This document shows, one piece after another, positions 9,952 through 18,759 of a stretch of 64,000 nt of DNA. Made by a program: the position numbers and the translations under genes. The notes under the pieces were generated by a model. That model searched no databases. It had not been told where the DNA came from and was given only the letters and a program-made list of their open reading frames with translations. This stretch comes from Kangiella geojedonensis. Its GTDB lineage: Bacteria > Pseudomonadota > Gammaproteobacteria > Enterobacterales > Kangiellaceae. Within the stretch, counting starts at the first letter, position 1. Each line of letters starts with the position of its first letter. The stretch is from the NCBI RefSeq assembly GCF_000981765.1, contig NZ_CP010975.1:1798001-1862000 (forward strand), written 5' to 3'.

Positions 9952-10868
9952 CGATAATCATCGTACCCCAATGATTTCAATGCACGCTCATCGTCCGCCC
10001 AACCATCTTTAACTTTGACCCAAAGCTCCAAGAAAACTTTACTATCAAACAATTCTTCCATTTCAATTCGAGCATCACGCCCAATTTGTTTAAGTCGCTG
10101 TCCGCCCTTACCAATAATAATAGCTTTCTGACCTGAGCGCTCCACCAATATCAAGCCGCTAATGGTCAAGATACCTTTGTCATTAAATTTAAACTGCTCA
10201 ATTTCTACCGTTGAGGAATAAGGTATTTCTTCGCCAAGAGATCGCATTAACTTTTCGCGAATCAGCTCAGCGGCCATAAAGCGTTCACTTCTATCCGTAA
10301 TATAGTCTTCGGGGTAAAATAAATCTCCTTCAGGCAACCACTGCTTTAGCGTCTTGGTCAGTTCATCGAGATTGTGTCCTCTTAGCGCAGAGCCAGGGAA
10401 TACAGCGTCGAAATCACACTGCTCCGTAATATGAGCAATGTGAGGCAAAACCTCTTCTTTGTCCGCAAGCTTATCCACTTTATTTACGAAGAGAACTTTC
10501 TTACCTTTGGCGTGAGACAGCTTTTCAAGAACCAATTCATCGTCATCCGTCCACTGGGTACCATCAACCACAAATAATAGCACATCCACATCCGCCATCG
10601 AGCTGGAAGCAGCCCTATTCATGTAACGATTGATGCTTCGAGCTTCTTTGCGGTGAATACCCGGTGTGTCGACAAAAAGAATTTGTGCATCATCATCGGT
10701 ATAGATGCCGAGAACCCGGTGCCGAGTAGTTTGAGGCTTGCGCGACGTTATACTGACTTTCTGACCTAAAATATGATTCATCAGGGTCGACTTCCCTACA
10801 TTAGGACGCCCCAATACCGCTACGTACCCACACCTAAAAGAGTCTTTGTATTCAGATTTATCAGTCAT
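9948..10868 (-). CDS. era: GTPase Era
   Basis: 306 residues. G domain with G1 [11 protein letters not shown]2 TTRHRV, G3 DTPGI and G4 NKVDK; a C-terminal KH domain contains [13 protein letters not shown]. Era binds the 3' end of 16S rRNA and helps mature the small ribosomal subunit. It follows rnc by 11 bases, the canonical rnc-era-recO order. Confidence 0.97.
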   Translation of the reverse strand: MTDKSEYKDSFRCGYVAVLGRPNVGKSTLMNHILGQKVSITSRKPQTTRHRVLGIYTDDDAQILFVDTPGIHRKEARSINRYMNRAASSSMADVDVLLFVVDGTQWTDDDELVLEKLSHAKGKKVLFVNKVDKLADKEEVLPHIAHITEQCDFDAVFPGSALRGHNLDELTKTLKQWLPEGDLFYPEDYITDRSERFMAAELIREKLMRSLGEEIPYSSTVEIEQFKFNDKGILTISGLILVERSGQKAIIIGKGGQRLKQIGRDARIEMEELFDSKVFLELWVKVKDGWADDERALKSLGYDDYR

Positions 10869-10879
10869 GTTTATTCAAC

Positions 10880-11575
10880 TTAAGACGCTAACGCCTTTTG
10901 TAATTCATAAAATGCTTTTTCAGCAGCTAATTGCTCGGCATTGCGGCGACTGCTTCCAGTACCAACCGTTTTAATAGACTTCTCAGAAATGACACAAACA
11001 ACTTCAAAAGTTTGCTCGTGTGCTTCACCAGTTACGCTAAGCAATTCATACTCCGGCAGAGAGAAACGACGTGACTGCAATAATTCTTGCAAACGTGTTT
11101 TCGGATCTTTGGTTACTTCAGATGGGTCGAGTTCAGTTAAACGCTTATGATAAAGCTTTAATATTAATTGGTTGGCTTCGTCAAAGCCCGAGTCAAGATA
11201 AACCGCACCAATGACTGCCTCAAATGCATCAGCTAAGATAGAGGCGCGACGAAAGCCACCACTTTTAAGTTCACCTTCACCAAGATAAATAAAATCACCC
11301 AACTCTATTTCTTTAGCGATGACAGCAAGAGTTTTGCCTTTGACCAAATTTGAACGCATGCGACTAAGTTGGCCTTCATCCACCTTGGGAAACTTAGCAA
11401 AAAGAGCTTTAGCGATCACCATCCCAAGGACAGCGTCACCTAAAAACTCAAGACGTTCATTATGATGATTGGAAGCACTGCGGTGAGTCAGTGCTTTTTC
11501 AATGAGTTGACGGTTTGAAAACTGATAGCCAAGATGACTGCAGAACCGATCAATTTGTTGCTGACGATGACTCAT
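10880..11575 (-). CDS. rnc: Ribonuclease III
   Basis: 231 residues. The RNase III signature HNERLEFLGDAVLGMVIA carries the metal-binding acids at residues ~40-47, and Asp/Glu of DAFEAVIGAVYLDSG complete the site. A double-stranded RNA-binding domain follows at about 155-225 (KTRLQELLQ... GTGSSRRNAEQLAAEKA). It processes rRNA precursors and structured mRNAs. Located between a DUF4845 gene and era. Confidence 0.97.
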   Translation of the reverse strand: MSHRQQQIDRFCSHLGYQFSNRQLIEKALTHRSASNHHNERLEFLGDAVLGMVIAKALFAKFPKVDEGQLSRMRSNLVKGKTLAVIAKEIELGDFIYLGEGELKSGGFRRASILADAFEAVIGAVYLDSGFDEANQLILKLYHKRLTELDPSEVTKDPKTRLQELLQSRRFSLPEYELLSVTGEAHEQTFEVVCVISEKSIKTVGTGSSRRNAEQLAAEKAFYELQKALAS

Positions 11576-11596
11576 CTTGGCGACTGGAATCTCACG

Positions 11597-11992
11597 TTAA
11601 TTTAAAGGCTCTTCATGCTTGAACTCGACTAAAGCACTGACATTACCGAACAAAGAAATTCGGTTTTCATACTCTATATACAAAGCTTTTCCGCCGGTGA
11701 CATCCCTAACTTCAATATCTTTTGGTTCAACGATATCAATATTATTCACGCTGAATCGTCCTGCAATTAAGCGCTCAATGTCTGACTTGCTAGTTCTTGA
11801 GTCAGCCTCTTCTGCTACAGACTCCAACGAACTTTTGATGGTAAAATATTCCATATAAGCAGGCACTAACTTAATTGCTAAATACATGAAAAATAAGACA
11901 ATCGCCATAATTATCAGCCATCCAGCTGCTGTCATGCCGTTCTGATACTGTCTATTCAAAATTGCTTTCTTTGCTTGTTGTCGACCGAACAT
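11597..11992 (-). CDS. DUF4845 family membrane protein
   Basis: A small protein of the lepB-rnc interval, with one membrane helix (AAGWLIIMAIVLFFMYLAIKL) near the N-terminus and a periplasmic remainder ending NVSALVEFKHEEPLN. DUF4845 genes sit at this place in many gammaproteobacteria and betaproteobacteria; function is unknown. A frame extends upstream to a TTG at 12010, but the GAGGAG element lies too near the ATG at 12001 and fits ATG 11992 better, so I choose 11992 (131 residues). Confidence 0.8.
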   Translation of the reverse strand: MFGRQQAKKAILNRQYQNGMTAAGWLIIMAIVLFFMYLAIKLVPAYMEYFTIKSSLESVAEEADSRTSKSDIERLIAGRFSVNNIDIVEPKDIEVRDVTGGKALYIEYENRISLFGNVSALVEFKHEEPLN

Positions 11993-12045
11993 ATTCCCCA
12001 TACTCCTCAACAGTAATACTTACTTTTTAATCAAGCAGTTAGAAG

Positions 12046-12948
12046 CTAGTTTATAGCTCCAGCTCTACTAAAGGATATACCTTTTGGTAGATGTTTGCCA
12101 AATAATACTGGCTCATCAGTAAAAGTAACAAAAAGCCATTTGTAGGCTGCTTTGCCGATAATACCTTCTTCGTGAATAAAGCCCCACGCACGAGAATCTT
12201 GACTGCCGTCTCGATTATCACCCATAGCAAAGTACTTCCCTTCTGGCACAACCTCTGTCCATCGGTCATCCAAGCTTTTAACTCGACCGTTGCTGACACC
12301 GCTAGTCAGATAAATCAAATCATGAGTGTTGTTACTTATTGTTTCATTGTAAGTGTCAAAATACTCACCTTGTGGCACTAAGTCTTCAACTTTATCAGAC
12401 ACGAATTCAGACTGAATAGTAATCGGGTCACAGCCTTGGCCACTGATATCTTTGCCATCCGTACATTGCGGAATAATGGTTAAGGTTCCACGGTTCCACT
12501 CGATGCGATCGCCCGGAACTCCGATTAAACGTTTAATGTAAGCTTGCTGTGGCTCATGTGGCGGATGGAAAACAATCACATCTCCGCGTTTTGGTTCACT
12601 CACATCAATCAGCTTTGTGTTAAAAGCTGGCAAGCGGATTCCATATGCAAATTTATTCACCAGAATAAAGTCACCATCATAAAGCCCAGGGTTCATGCTG
12701 CCGGAAGGAATTCGATAAGGTTCGAATAAGAATGAACGAAGTAGCAATACAATAAAAATGATAGGAAAGAAAGAACGACAAATATCAATCAGGCCTGGAT
12801 ATTTCTCTTTGCCTTTTTCGTCATACTCTACGGTTCCAGCTTCAACCCGCTTTTTTTGCCAAAAAAACTTATCAAGTAATGTGACAATACCCGTTATTAA
12901 TGCTGCAACCAGCAGATAAAAACCAAAATCGAAATAGATACTCGGCAT
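12046..12948 (-). CDS. lepB: Signal peptidase I
   Basis: Membrane serine protease that removes signal peptides. 300 residues with two N-terminal membrane helices (about 9-26 and 61-75). Catalytic Ser84 lies in RIPSGSMNPGL and catalytic Lys139 in AYIKRLIGVPGD; the later box GDNRDGSQDSR is the conserved region E. It starts one base inside the lepA stop, the standard lepA-lepB coupling. Confidence 0.97.
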   Translation of the reverse strand: MPSIYFDFGFYLLVAALITGIVTLLDKFFWQKKRVEAGTVEYDEKGKEKYPGLIDICRSFFPIIFIVLLLRSFLFEPYRIPSGSMNPGLYDGDFILVNKFAYGIRLPAFNTKLIDVSEPKRGDVIVFHPPHEPQQAYIKRLIGVPGDRIEWNRGTLTIIPQCTDGKDISGQGCDPITIQSEFVSDKVEDLVPQGEYFDTYNETISNNTHDLIYLTSGVSNGRVKSLDDRWTEVVPEGKYFAMGDNRDGSQDSRAWGFIHEEGIIGKAAYKWLFVTFTDEPVLFGKHLPKGISFSRAGAIN

Positions 12949-14753
12949 TATTTTTCCTTACCAACATTGAGCACAGCAAGGAACGCTTCTTGCGGGATTT
13001 CAACTTTGCCCACTTGTTTCATTCGCTTCTTACCCGCTTTTTGTTTTTCTAATAGTTTACGTTTACGCGAAACGTCACCACCGTAACATTTCGCCAAAAC
13101 GTTCTTGCGTAATGCTTTAACCGTTGAACGTGCGATAACATGGTTACCAATCGCCGCCTGAATCGCAACCTCAAACATCTGGCGCGGGATAATCTCTTTC
13201 ATCGCTTCAACCAGCTCACGACCACGGTATTGTGCTTGCTCTTTATGAACAATCAGTGCCAATGCATCAACGCGATCACCATTGATGAGAATATCTAAAC
13301 GTACTAATTCATCTTGCTGGTAACGTTTGAAGTTATAATCCAACGATGCATAACCACGACTGACTGATTTGAGTCGATCAAAGAAATCCAGTACAACTTC
13401 ATTCATCGGCATTTCATAAGTTAAAGCAACCTGATTACCCGCATACTGCATTTTGGTTTGTACACCACGTTTTTCTACACATAAGGTAATAACTGCCCCA
13501 AGGTGCTCTTGTGGTACTAAAATATTTGCTTCACAAATAGGTTCACGGATCTCAGCAATGTTGGAGACCGCTGGTAACTTTGAAGGATTATCAACATAAA
13601 TCACTTCATCATCCGTGTTCACCACTTCATAAATCACGGTTGGAGCAGTCGTGATTAAATCAAGGTTATACTCTCGTTCTAAACGCTCCTGGATAATTTC
13701 CATGTGCAACATGCCAAGGAAACCACAACGGAAACCAAAGCCAAGCGCCGTAGAATTTTCAGGCTCGAAGAACAAGGATGCATCATTCAAACTTAGCTTT
13801 GATAGCGCGTCACGGAATGACTCATAATCGTCTGAGCTCACTGGGAACAAGCCCGCGTAGACCTGTGGAGTAACTTGCTTAAATCCTGGTAAAGGTTTAT
13901 CTGCCGGTGCTTTTGCTAAAGTAATGGTGTCGCCTACTGGCGCACCTTGAATCTCCTTAATACCTGCAATGATAAAGCCTACTTCACCAGCACGGAGGAC
14001 GTCAGTATCATGTCGCTTTGGCGTAAAAATACCAACATGGTCAACTAAGTGCGCCTTGCCCGTTGACATGACCTGCATCTTATCGCCTTTATTGATCGTT
14101 CCCTGCATAACCCTAACCAACGAGACAACGCCCAAATAGTTATCGAACCAAGAATCAACAATCAAAGCCTGAAGAGGTGCATCAGGATCGCCCGATGCAG
14201 GCGGAATATCACGGACGATAGCTTCTAAAAGCTCTTCTACACCGACCCCCGTCTTGGCGCTACATTGCACAGCCTCCATCGCTTCAATACCGACAATATC
14301 TTCAATCTCTTGCATCACTCGCAAAGGGTCAGCAGCTGGCAAATCAATCTTGTTAAGAACTGGCACCACCTCTAAATCTTGCTCTATGGCGGTGTAACAA
14401 TTGGCCAAGGTTTGGGCTTCTACGCCCTGTGCGGCATCCACTACCAATAAGGCTCCTTCACAAGCCGCTAGCGAGCGCGATACTTCATAAGAAAAATCGA
14501 CGTGACCTGGCGTATCAATAAAGTTCAGTTGGTAGGTATGCCCATCATTGGCTTTATAGTCCAGCGTCACACTCTGAGCTTTAATTGTGATACCTCGCTC
14601 ACGCTCCAGATCCATTGAATCCAAAACCTGCTCAGCCATTTCACGCTCAGTAAGGCCTCCACATTGCTGAATCAGTCGATCGGATAAGGTTGATTTACCA
14701 TGATCGATGTGTGCAATGATGGAAAAGTTACGAATATAATCGGTGTATGCCAT
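12948..14753 (-). CDS. lepA: Elongation factor 4 (back-translocating GTPase LepA)
   Basis: 601 residues, near the usual 597-600. G1 [15 protein letters not shown]2 [11 protein letters not shown]3 DTPGHVDF and G4 NKIDLPAA are all present, followed by EF-G-like domains and the LepA-specific C-terminal domain ([20 protein letters not shown]). Acts on stalled ribosomes and in 30S assembly. First gene of the long minus-strand operon. Its leader (14754-14923) contains no other gene. No strong ribosome site precedes the ATG. Confidence 0.97.
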   Translation of the reverse strand: MAYTDYIRNFSIIAHIDHGKSTLSDRLIQQCGGLTEREMAEQVLDSMDLERERGITIKAQSVTLDYKANDGHTYQLNFIDTPGHVDFSYEVSRSLAACEGALLVVDAAQGVEAQTLANCYTAIEQDLEVVPVLNKIDLPAADPLRVMQEIEDIVGIEAMEAVQCSAKTGVGVEELLEAIVRDIPPASGDPDAPLQALIVDSWFDNYLGVVSLVRVMQGTINKGDKMQVMSTGKAHLVDHVGIFTPKRHDTDVLRAGEVGFIIAGIKEIQGAPVGDTITLAKAPADKPLPGFKQVTPQVYAGLFPVSSDDYESFRDALSKLSLNDASLFFEPENSTALGFGFRCGFLGMLHMEIIQERLEREYNLDLITTAPTVIYEVVNTDDEVIYVDNPSKLPAVSNIAEIREPICEANILVPQEHLGAVITLCVEKRGVQTKMQYAGNQVALTYEMPMNEVVLDFFDRLKSVSRGYASLDYNFKRYQQDELVRLDILINGDRVDALALIVHKEQAQYRGRELVEAMKEIIPRQMFEVAIQAAIGNHVIARSTVKALRKNVLAKCYGGDVSRKRKLLEKQKAGKKRMKQVGKVEIPQEAFLAVLNVGKEK

Positions 14754-14923
14754 ATATGTTCCGCTAAAACCTTCTAGTCTTATTTAATACTTAAACGCCT
14801 AACCTCATGATTATAAAGAGTTTGTTGTTTTTTATTCTTTAAAATGACGATTAAGAGTTAATTGATAAGTGACCGTTTTGAAAATAGTTTAAGAATAAGC
14901 GGCCTATTTTAGCTAAATCCATG

Positions 14924-14958
14924 AAAAAGGCCAGCTAAGTTAGTGCTCAGCTGGCCTT
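14924..14958 (-). terminator. Rho-independent terminator of the DegQ/MucD-type protease gene
   Basis: On the minus strand AAGGCCAGCT pairs with AGCTGGCCTT (10 bp) around a 12-base loop and runs into TTTTT. It begins 10 bases after the protease stop codon and separates the sigma-E locus from the lepA operon. Confidence 0.88.
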
Positions 14959-14968
14959 GTATCAGTGC

Positions 14969-16261
14969 TTATTCGAGTTCTATCACCAGGAAGTCACTAC
15001 CGACACCTTGTCGAACGATTAACACAGCCACTTTTCCTTTATCCGGTAACGAAGCCACCGCTCTCTGGAAATCTTCTAAAGAAGTAATAGCGGTACGATG
15101 CAACTTCTGGACAATATCGCCTTGACGCAATCCAGCACGAGCTGCAGGGCTATCTTTATCGACGTCACGAATGATCACGCCTTTATCAATACCCGTTGCC
15201 TCTTTTAGATCAGGTGTTAAGGCAGTGACGGCAATACCCAGCTCCTGCTTGCCAGTATCAGAGTTCGATGTAAACTGTCCATTAGCATCGCTCAGCGTCA
15301 CTTCGACAGTTTCTGTATCTCCATTACGGACAATGGTTAGCTCAACTTCTTCGCCTGCAGGCATTTGCCCAATATAAAACGGCAGATCCTGTGCTTTACG
15401 TACGCGCTTACCATCCACTTTGATCACGACATCGCCGACTTTAATACCTGCTTTATCAGCCGCCATGTCAGGAAGTACTCGTGTCACTAAGGCACCGCCC
15501 ACATCATCCAGCCCAAACGCATCGGCTTTATCTTGATCAATCGGCCCAAACGTAACTCCAAGGAATCCACGGTTCACTTTGCCGTCTTTTAGCAACTGTT
15601 GGCGGACATTATCAGCAAGATCGATAGGAATAGAGAATGACAAGCCACTACTGATCATTGGGTTGAAAATCATTGAATTAATTCCAACGACTTCACCGTC
15701 TAAATTGATTAATGGGCCGCCTGAATTACCGCGGTTAATTGCAACATCCGTTTGGATAAAAGGAACATACTGGGAACCCACTTCACCCCGACCTTTTGCG
15801 CTAACAATACCAGCAGTCACCGTTTGCTCTAAATTAAAAGGCGCACCAAAGGCTAACACCCACTGTCCGACTTTCAGATCTTTCGTGGTGCCTATATCAA
15901 GAGCGTTAAGATCTAAATCTCCCGAATCAATTTTAAGTAACGCAACGTCTGTATTGGCGTCGCTACCTACAATTTTGGCATCAAACTCACGTCCATTATA
16001 AAGTTTAACGACTGGAGTTTCCGCCCCATCAATCACGTGATGATTAGTCAAGATATAACCGTCGTCATCCACTATGAATCCTGAACCGCCACCTCGGCCC
16101 ACTACTCGGCCCCAGCGCTTCACCTCAACTTTCACACTGACAACGCTCGGTTGAACTTTTTCAACCAACTTTGTGAAATCAGGAAATGAATCTGCTTGTG
16201 CACAGCCTGATAAAACCACGAGCCATGCCACAATAGTAATTGATAATAAACGCTTCAACAT
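14969..16261 (-). CDS. Envelope serine endoprotease, DegQ/DegP/MucD (HtrA) family
   Basis: 430 residues. Trypsin-like domain with the triad visible: His in ILTNHHVIDGA, Asp in DANTDVALLKI and Ser in NRGNSGGPL. Two PDZ domains follow (about 235-320 and 340-425). The N-terminus has a signal peptide that contains both a lipobox-like LSGC and a signal-peptidase-I-like CAQA|DS site, so it may be a lipoprotein or a soluble periplasmic enzyme. It degrades or refolds damaged envelope proteins. It has its own near-consensus sigma-E promoter upstream and a terminator downstream, so it is a separate unit next to rseC. Confidence 0.92.
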   Translation of the reverse strand: MLKRLLSITIVAWLVVLSGCAQADSFPDFTKLVEKVQPSVVSVKVEVKRWGRVVGRGGGSGFIVDDDGYILTNHHVIDGAETPVVKLYNGREFDAKIVGSDANTDVALLKIDSGDLDLNALDIGTTKDLKVGQWVLAFGAPFNLEQTVTAGIVSAKGRGEVGSQYVPFIQTDVAINRGNSGGPLINLDGEVVGINSMIFNPMISSGLSFSIPIDLADNVRQQLLKDGKVNRGFLGVTFGPIDQDKADAFGLDDVGGALVTRVLPDMAADKAGIKVGDVVIKVDGKRVRKAQDLPFYIGQMPAGEEVELTIVRNGDTETVEVTLSDANGQFTSNSDTGKQELGIAVTALTPDLKEATGIDKGVIIRDVDKDSPAARAGLRQGDIVQKLHRTAITSLEDFQRAVASLPDKGKVAVLIVRQGVGSDFLVIELE

Positions 16262-16338
16262 TTTGCCTTCTCCGCAACGATTGTTTTAACTGTTATATCA
16301 AAGAGGGTTTACTACTAACTCTTTGAAATTAGTAATAA

Positions 16339-16366
16339 TTAGAGCCTGACGTAGGACTAAGGTTCC
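16339..16366 (-). promoter_or_regulatory. Candidate sigma-E promoter for the DegQ/MucD-type protease gene
   Basis: Reading the minus strand: GGAACCT (16366-16360), 16-base spacer, TCTAA (16343-16339). This differs from the well-known enterobacterial sigma-E pattern (GGAACTT, 16 bases, TCTGA/TCAAA/TCTAA) by one base in the -35 box. It lies about 78 bases upstream of the protease start, just after the rseC stop codon. Function is inferred. Confidence 0.6.
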
Positions 16367-16383
16367 AGCAGTTTTAGTAGCAT

Positions 16384-16860
16384 CTAGTCAGAAGATGTTA
16401 CGACTTGTGTCACCGCAATCGGTCTCTTGACAATTTTCAACAATACAGGCTCTAACTGTTGTTGTGCAGACTGACGGTTGGCAAACCAACGAACGCCTAA
16501 GAAGCCAACAGTTAGTCCAATCACAGCACTGACAATTGACGCCAGTTCCGTAAGGTTCGGCAGGAATAATGAAGATAAGGTTAGTGCGAGAATCAAGCAA
16601 AGTAACGGAAACAGATACACAACCAAAGATGCCTTGAGCACTAAGTCTTCAGGAATACCTACTTCTACCTCATCATTAATATGGGCGCCCAATGAATTTT
16701 TTAAAGGTGTGACAAAAACTTTGTGTGAGAAGGCTTTATTAACAATACCACTACCGCAGGTTGAGCTCACCTTACAGCTAGAGCAACCTGCTTTTGACTG
16801 AGTCTGGACCCAAACGGTATCGCCTTCCGCGGCGACGACCTGCCCTACCTCTACAAACAT
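16384..16860 (-). CDS. rseC: SoxR-reducing/sigma-E modulator protein RseC
   Basis: 158 residues starting MFVEVGQVVAAEGDTVWV, the usual RseC N-terminus. Four cysteines lie in a CSSCKVSSTC cluster plus flanking residues, characteristic of the family, and two membrane helices follow (about 70-115). The frame is open further upstream to base 16944, but that extension would contain the rseA-rseC terminator and is not family-like, so ATG 16860 is chosen. RseC is implicated in sigma-E regulation and in electron transfer to SoxR (Rsx system). Confidence 0.88.
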   Translation of the reverse strand: MFVEVGQVVAAEGDTVWVQTQSKAGCSSCKVSSTCGSGIVNKAFSHKVFVTPLKNSLGAHINDEVEVGIPEDLVLKASLVVYLFPLLCLILALTLSSLFLPNLTELASIVSAVIGLTVGFLGVRWFANRQSAQQQLEPVLLKIVKRPIAVTQVVTSSD

Positions 16861-16916
16861 ATCTCTATAAAATCTCTCTTTACATGCATTTAGGTCGATA
16901 AGAATCTTTCGCCCAT

Positions 16917-16941
16917 AAAAAAACCCATCTCGCGATGGGTT
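16917..16941 (-). terminator. Rho-independent terminator between rseA and rseC
   Basis: On the minus strand AACCCATC pairs with GATGGGTT (8 bp) around the loop GCGA and runs straight into seven T. It lies 64 bases after the rseA stop and 57 bases before the rseC start, splitting what is a continuous operon in Escherichia coli. Confidence 0.85.
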
Positions 16942-17004
16942 CATTGTAGCCTATATTCAAAAGACCAACCACTGTGCGGAGGGCAAAGCACAGAAGCGTA
17001 AGGG

Positions 17005-17667
17005 CTACTCCTTATCTGTATTATCCGGTTGTTCAGCGCCATCGTTGACACGCATTGGCACCTGAACAGGAATCACTTTCTGGTTACTGACGACGCGCAC
17101 TGTAGGCAGACTACTGGTACCAGTAATTTTTCGAGTTAGTGCTTCATGCTTCAAAAACATATCATGCATCGTCTGCAACTCTTGACGATCTGCCGTCGAA
17201 GCTAATGTTGTCGCTACCATTTCTGAGGTAGCTATCGATTGAGTAGCTTCCGATTGAGTAGCCCCAGGTTGACTTACAGCGTAATTCGGTTGAGTGGCAT
17301 TGTTAGACACGCTAGGCTGCGTATTAGCAACGCTAAATAGCGCCACAATCGCCACAGACGCTGCAATAGCGAAACCGCCGACCTGCTTCCAAACACGAGA
17401 AGGAAATGGAATGACATTGCTCTTCGGTGTTTCTTGCTGTGCGCCATGACTGGCTTCCTCAGCAACGGCCTTGCTCACTCTCGCTGAAATATCCAAGTCC
17501 ATGTGCTGTACTTCGTCTCGCATGACTTGGCCAATCATATGGTAACGAGCCCATACAGACATAGACTCACTGCCTTGCTCCAAGCTAGGTTCTTGATCTT
17601 GAAGATCAGTCCTGCCATCGACCCAGGCAGATAAAATCTCTTTATCAAAATGCTTTGTGTTGCTCAT
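17005..17667 (-). CDS. rseA: Anti-sigma-E factor RseA
   Basis: 220 residues. The N-terminal cytoplasmic region (ILSAWVDGRTDLQ... WARYHMIGQVMRDE) is the RseA sigma-binding domain; one membrane helix lies at about 92-112 (VGGFAIAASVAIVALFSVA); the rest is periplasmic with a Q/T/S-rich linker (about 115-150). It holds sigma-E inactive at the membrane until DegS/RseP cleave it. The usual next gene, rseB, is missing. It is separated from rpoE by 235 bases instead of being tightly coupled. Confidence 0.9.
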   Translation of the reverse strand: MSNTKHFDKEILSAWVDGRTDLQDQEPSLEQGSESMSVWARYHMIGQVMRDEVQHMDLDISARVSKAVAEEASHGAQQETPKSNVIPFPSRVWKQVGGFAIAASVAIVALFSVANTQPSVSNNATQPNYAVSQPGATQSEATQSIATSEMVATTLASTADRQELQTMHDMFLKHEALTRKITGTSSLPTVRVVSNQKVIPVQVPMRVNDGAEQPDNTDKE

Positions 17668-17819
17668 TACCTTTTACCTTTTATCACGCTTTTACTGTTT
17701 TCTAGGCCTTTTTGTAAGCCTATTCAAACCGATAAAGCATTGCAAACCATTGAATTTTTTACTATTTCACTAATTATCAAATATCAATGCCACTAATTTA
17801 CTTCTCATTACTTATACCA

Positions 17820-17847
17820 ATTGACTGAGTCGACTGTAAAAAGTTCA
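17820..17847 (-). promoter_or_regulatory. Candidate sigma-E promoter upstream of rseA
   Basis: Minus strand: TGAACTT (17847-17841), 16-base spacer, TCAAT (17824-17820), inside the unusually long rpoE-rseA gap and about 150 bases before the rseA start. One mismatch from the -35 consensus and one from the -10. It would give the anti-sigma its own feedback promoter. Inference from pattern only. Confidence 0.35.
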
Positions 17848-17902
17848 CAGTTTTTGTAAAAAAGTTTGTGCATTCAGTATCATTTCAGTTAGCCCTACCA
17901 GC

Positions 17903-18493
17903 TCAAGAACGCCAGCCCTGCTCTAACAAAGGCGCTATCTTTTGATCAATCGCGTCTCGCGCTCTGAAAATCCTCGAGCGTACCGTCCCAACAGGACAAT
18001 CCATTGACTCAGCAATTTCTTCATAACTGAGACCATCGATCTCACGTAACATAATCGCGGTACGCAAATCCTCTGGTAACTCGTCAATGGTTTTGAAGAT
18101 CATTTCTTTCACTTCATCGCGGAACATCAGTCGCTCTGGGCTACCGCTGTCTCGTAGCGCATCACCACCATCGTATTGCTCTGCATCCGCTGAATCAATA
18201 TCACTACCGGGCGGCCGACGACCTTGCGACACTAAGAAATTCTTAGCCGTATTAATCGCTATTCGGTATAACCAGGTATAAAAAGCACTGTCACCCCGAA
18301 AATTGGGTAAAGCTCGATACGCCTTAATAAAAGCTTCTTGTGAAATATCCATGACTTCATCTTGATCACGGACAAACCGTGAGATCAAGTTCATGATGCG
18401 CTTTTGGTATTTAACAACCAACATATCAAAAGCTTTCTTATCGCCGCTTTGGACTCGCTTTACTAGCTCTGAGTCTATATCAGCCTCAGACAT
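17903..18493 (-). CDS. rpoE: RNA polymerase sigma factor sigma-E (ECF family)
   Basis: 196 residues. Region 2 contains FDMLVVKYQKRIMNLISRF and the -10-reading segment SQEAFIKAYRALPNFRGDSAFYTWLYRIAIN; region 4 contains LREIDGLSYEEIAESMDCPVGTVRSRIFRARD. These are close to RpoE of enterobacteria (AlgU of Pseudomonas). It drives the envelope-stress regulon. AGAGG precedes the ATG. Divergent from nadB with a 266-base control region, the conserved nadB/rpoE arrangement. Confidence 0.96.
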   Translation of the reverse strand: MSEADIDSELVKRVQSGDKKAFDMLVVKYQKRIMNLISRFVRDQDEVMDISQEAFIKAYRALPNFRGDSAFYTWLYRIAINTAKNFLVSQGRRPPGSDIDSADAEQYDGGDALRDSGSPERLMFRDEVKEMIFKTIDELPEDLRTAIMLREIDGLSYEEIAESMDCPVGTVRSRIFRARDAIDQKIAPLLEQGWRS

Positions 18494-18712
18494 ATTGGCC
18501 TCTACTTAGTTGTCCACGTCTCATCAATTGTCCCCGTTCTTGTTCTATTTGCAGGGCAAATATTGTATTTATGCTGTCTTTTAATGCTTCGTTGCTATAA
18601 GTCGTTTTATAGAAAAGACTAACTGAAAACAAGTGACTGTGGTAAAGTCCGCATTAACTTATAGCTTATTTTGCTAGGAAAACCGTTTGGTTTCCACTGG
18701 TTCGTAAAGAAC

Positions 18713-18741
18713 ACAGACCCAGTTAACACAAGAAAAGTTCC
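18713..18741 (-). promoter_or_regulatory. Candidate sigma-E promoter for rpoE
   Basis: Minus strand: perfect -35 GGAACTT (18741-18735), 17-base spacer, TCTGT (18717-18713). It would give an rpoE transcript with a leader of about 215 bases and overlaps the nadB leader on the other strand. Autoregulation is known for rpoE in Escherichia coli; assignment here is inference. The rest of the 18494-18759 interval holds no gene. Confidence 0.4.
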
Positions 18742-18759
18742 ATCACGGTAAAAATTTCA

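Noticed and set aside
16861-16944. Longer RseC with extra N-terminal residues
   Set aside because: The extension overlaps a strong terminator hairpin and does not resemble RseC, which begins at the MFVEVGQVV segment.
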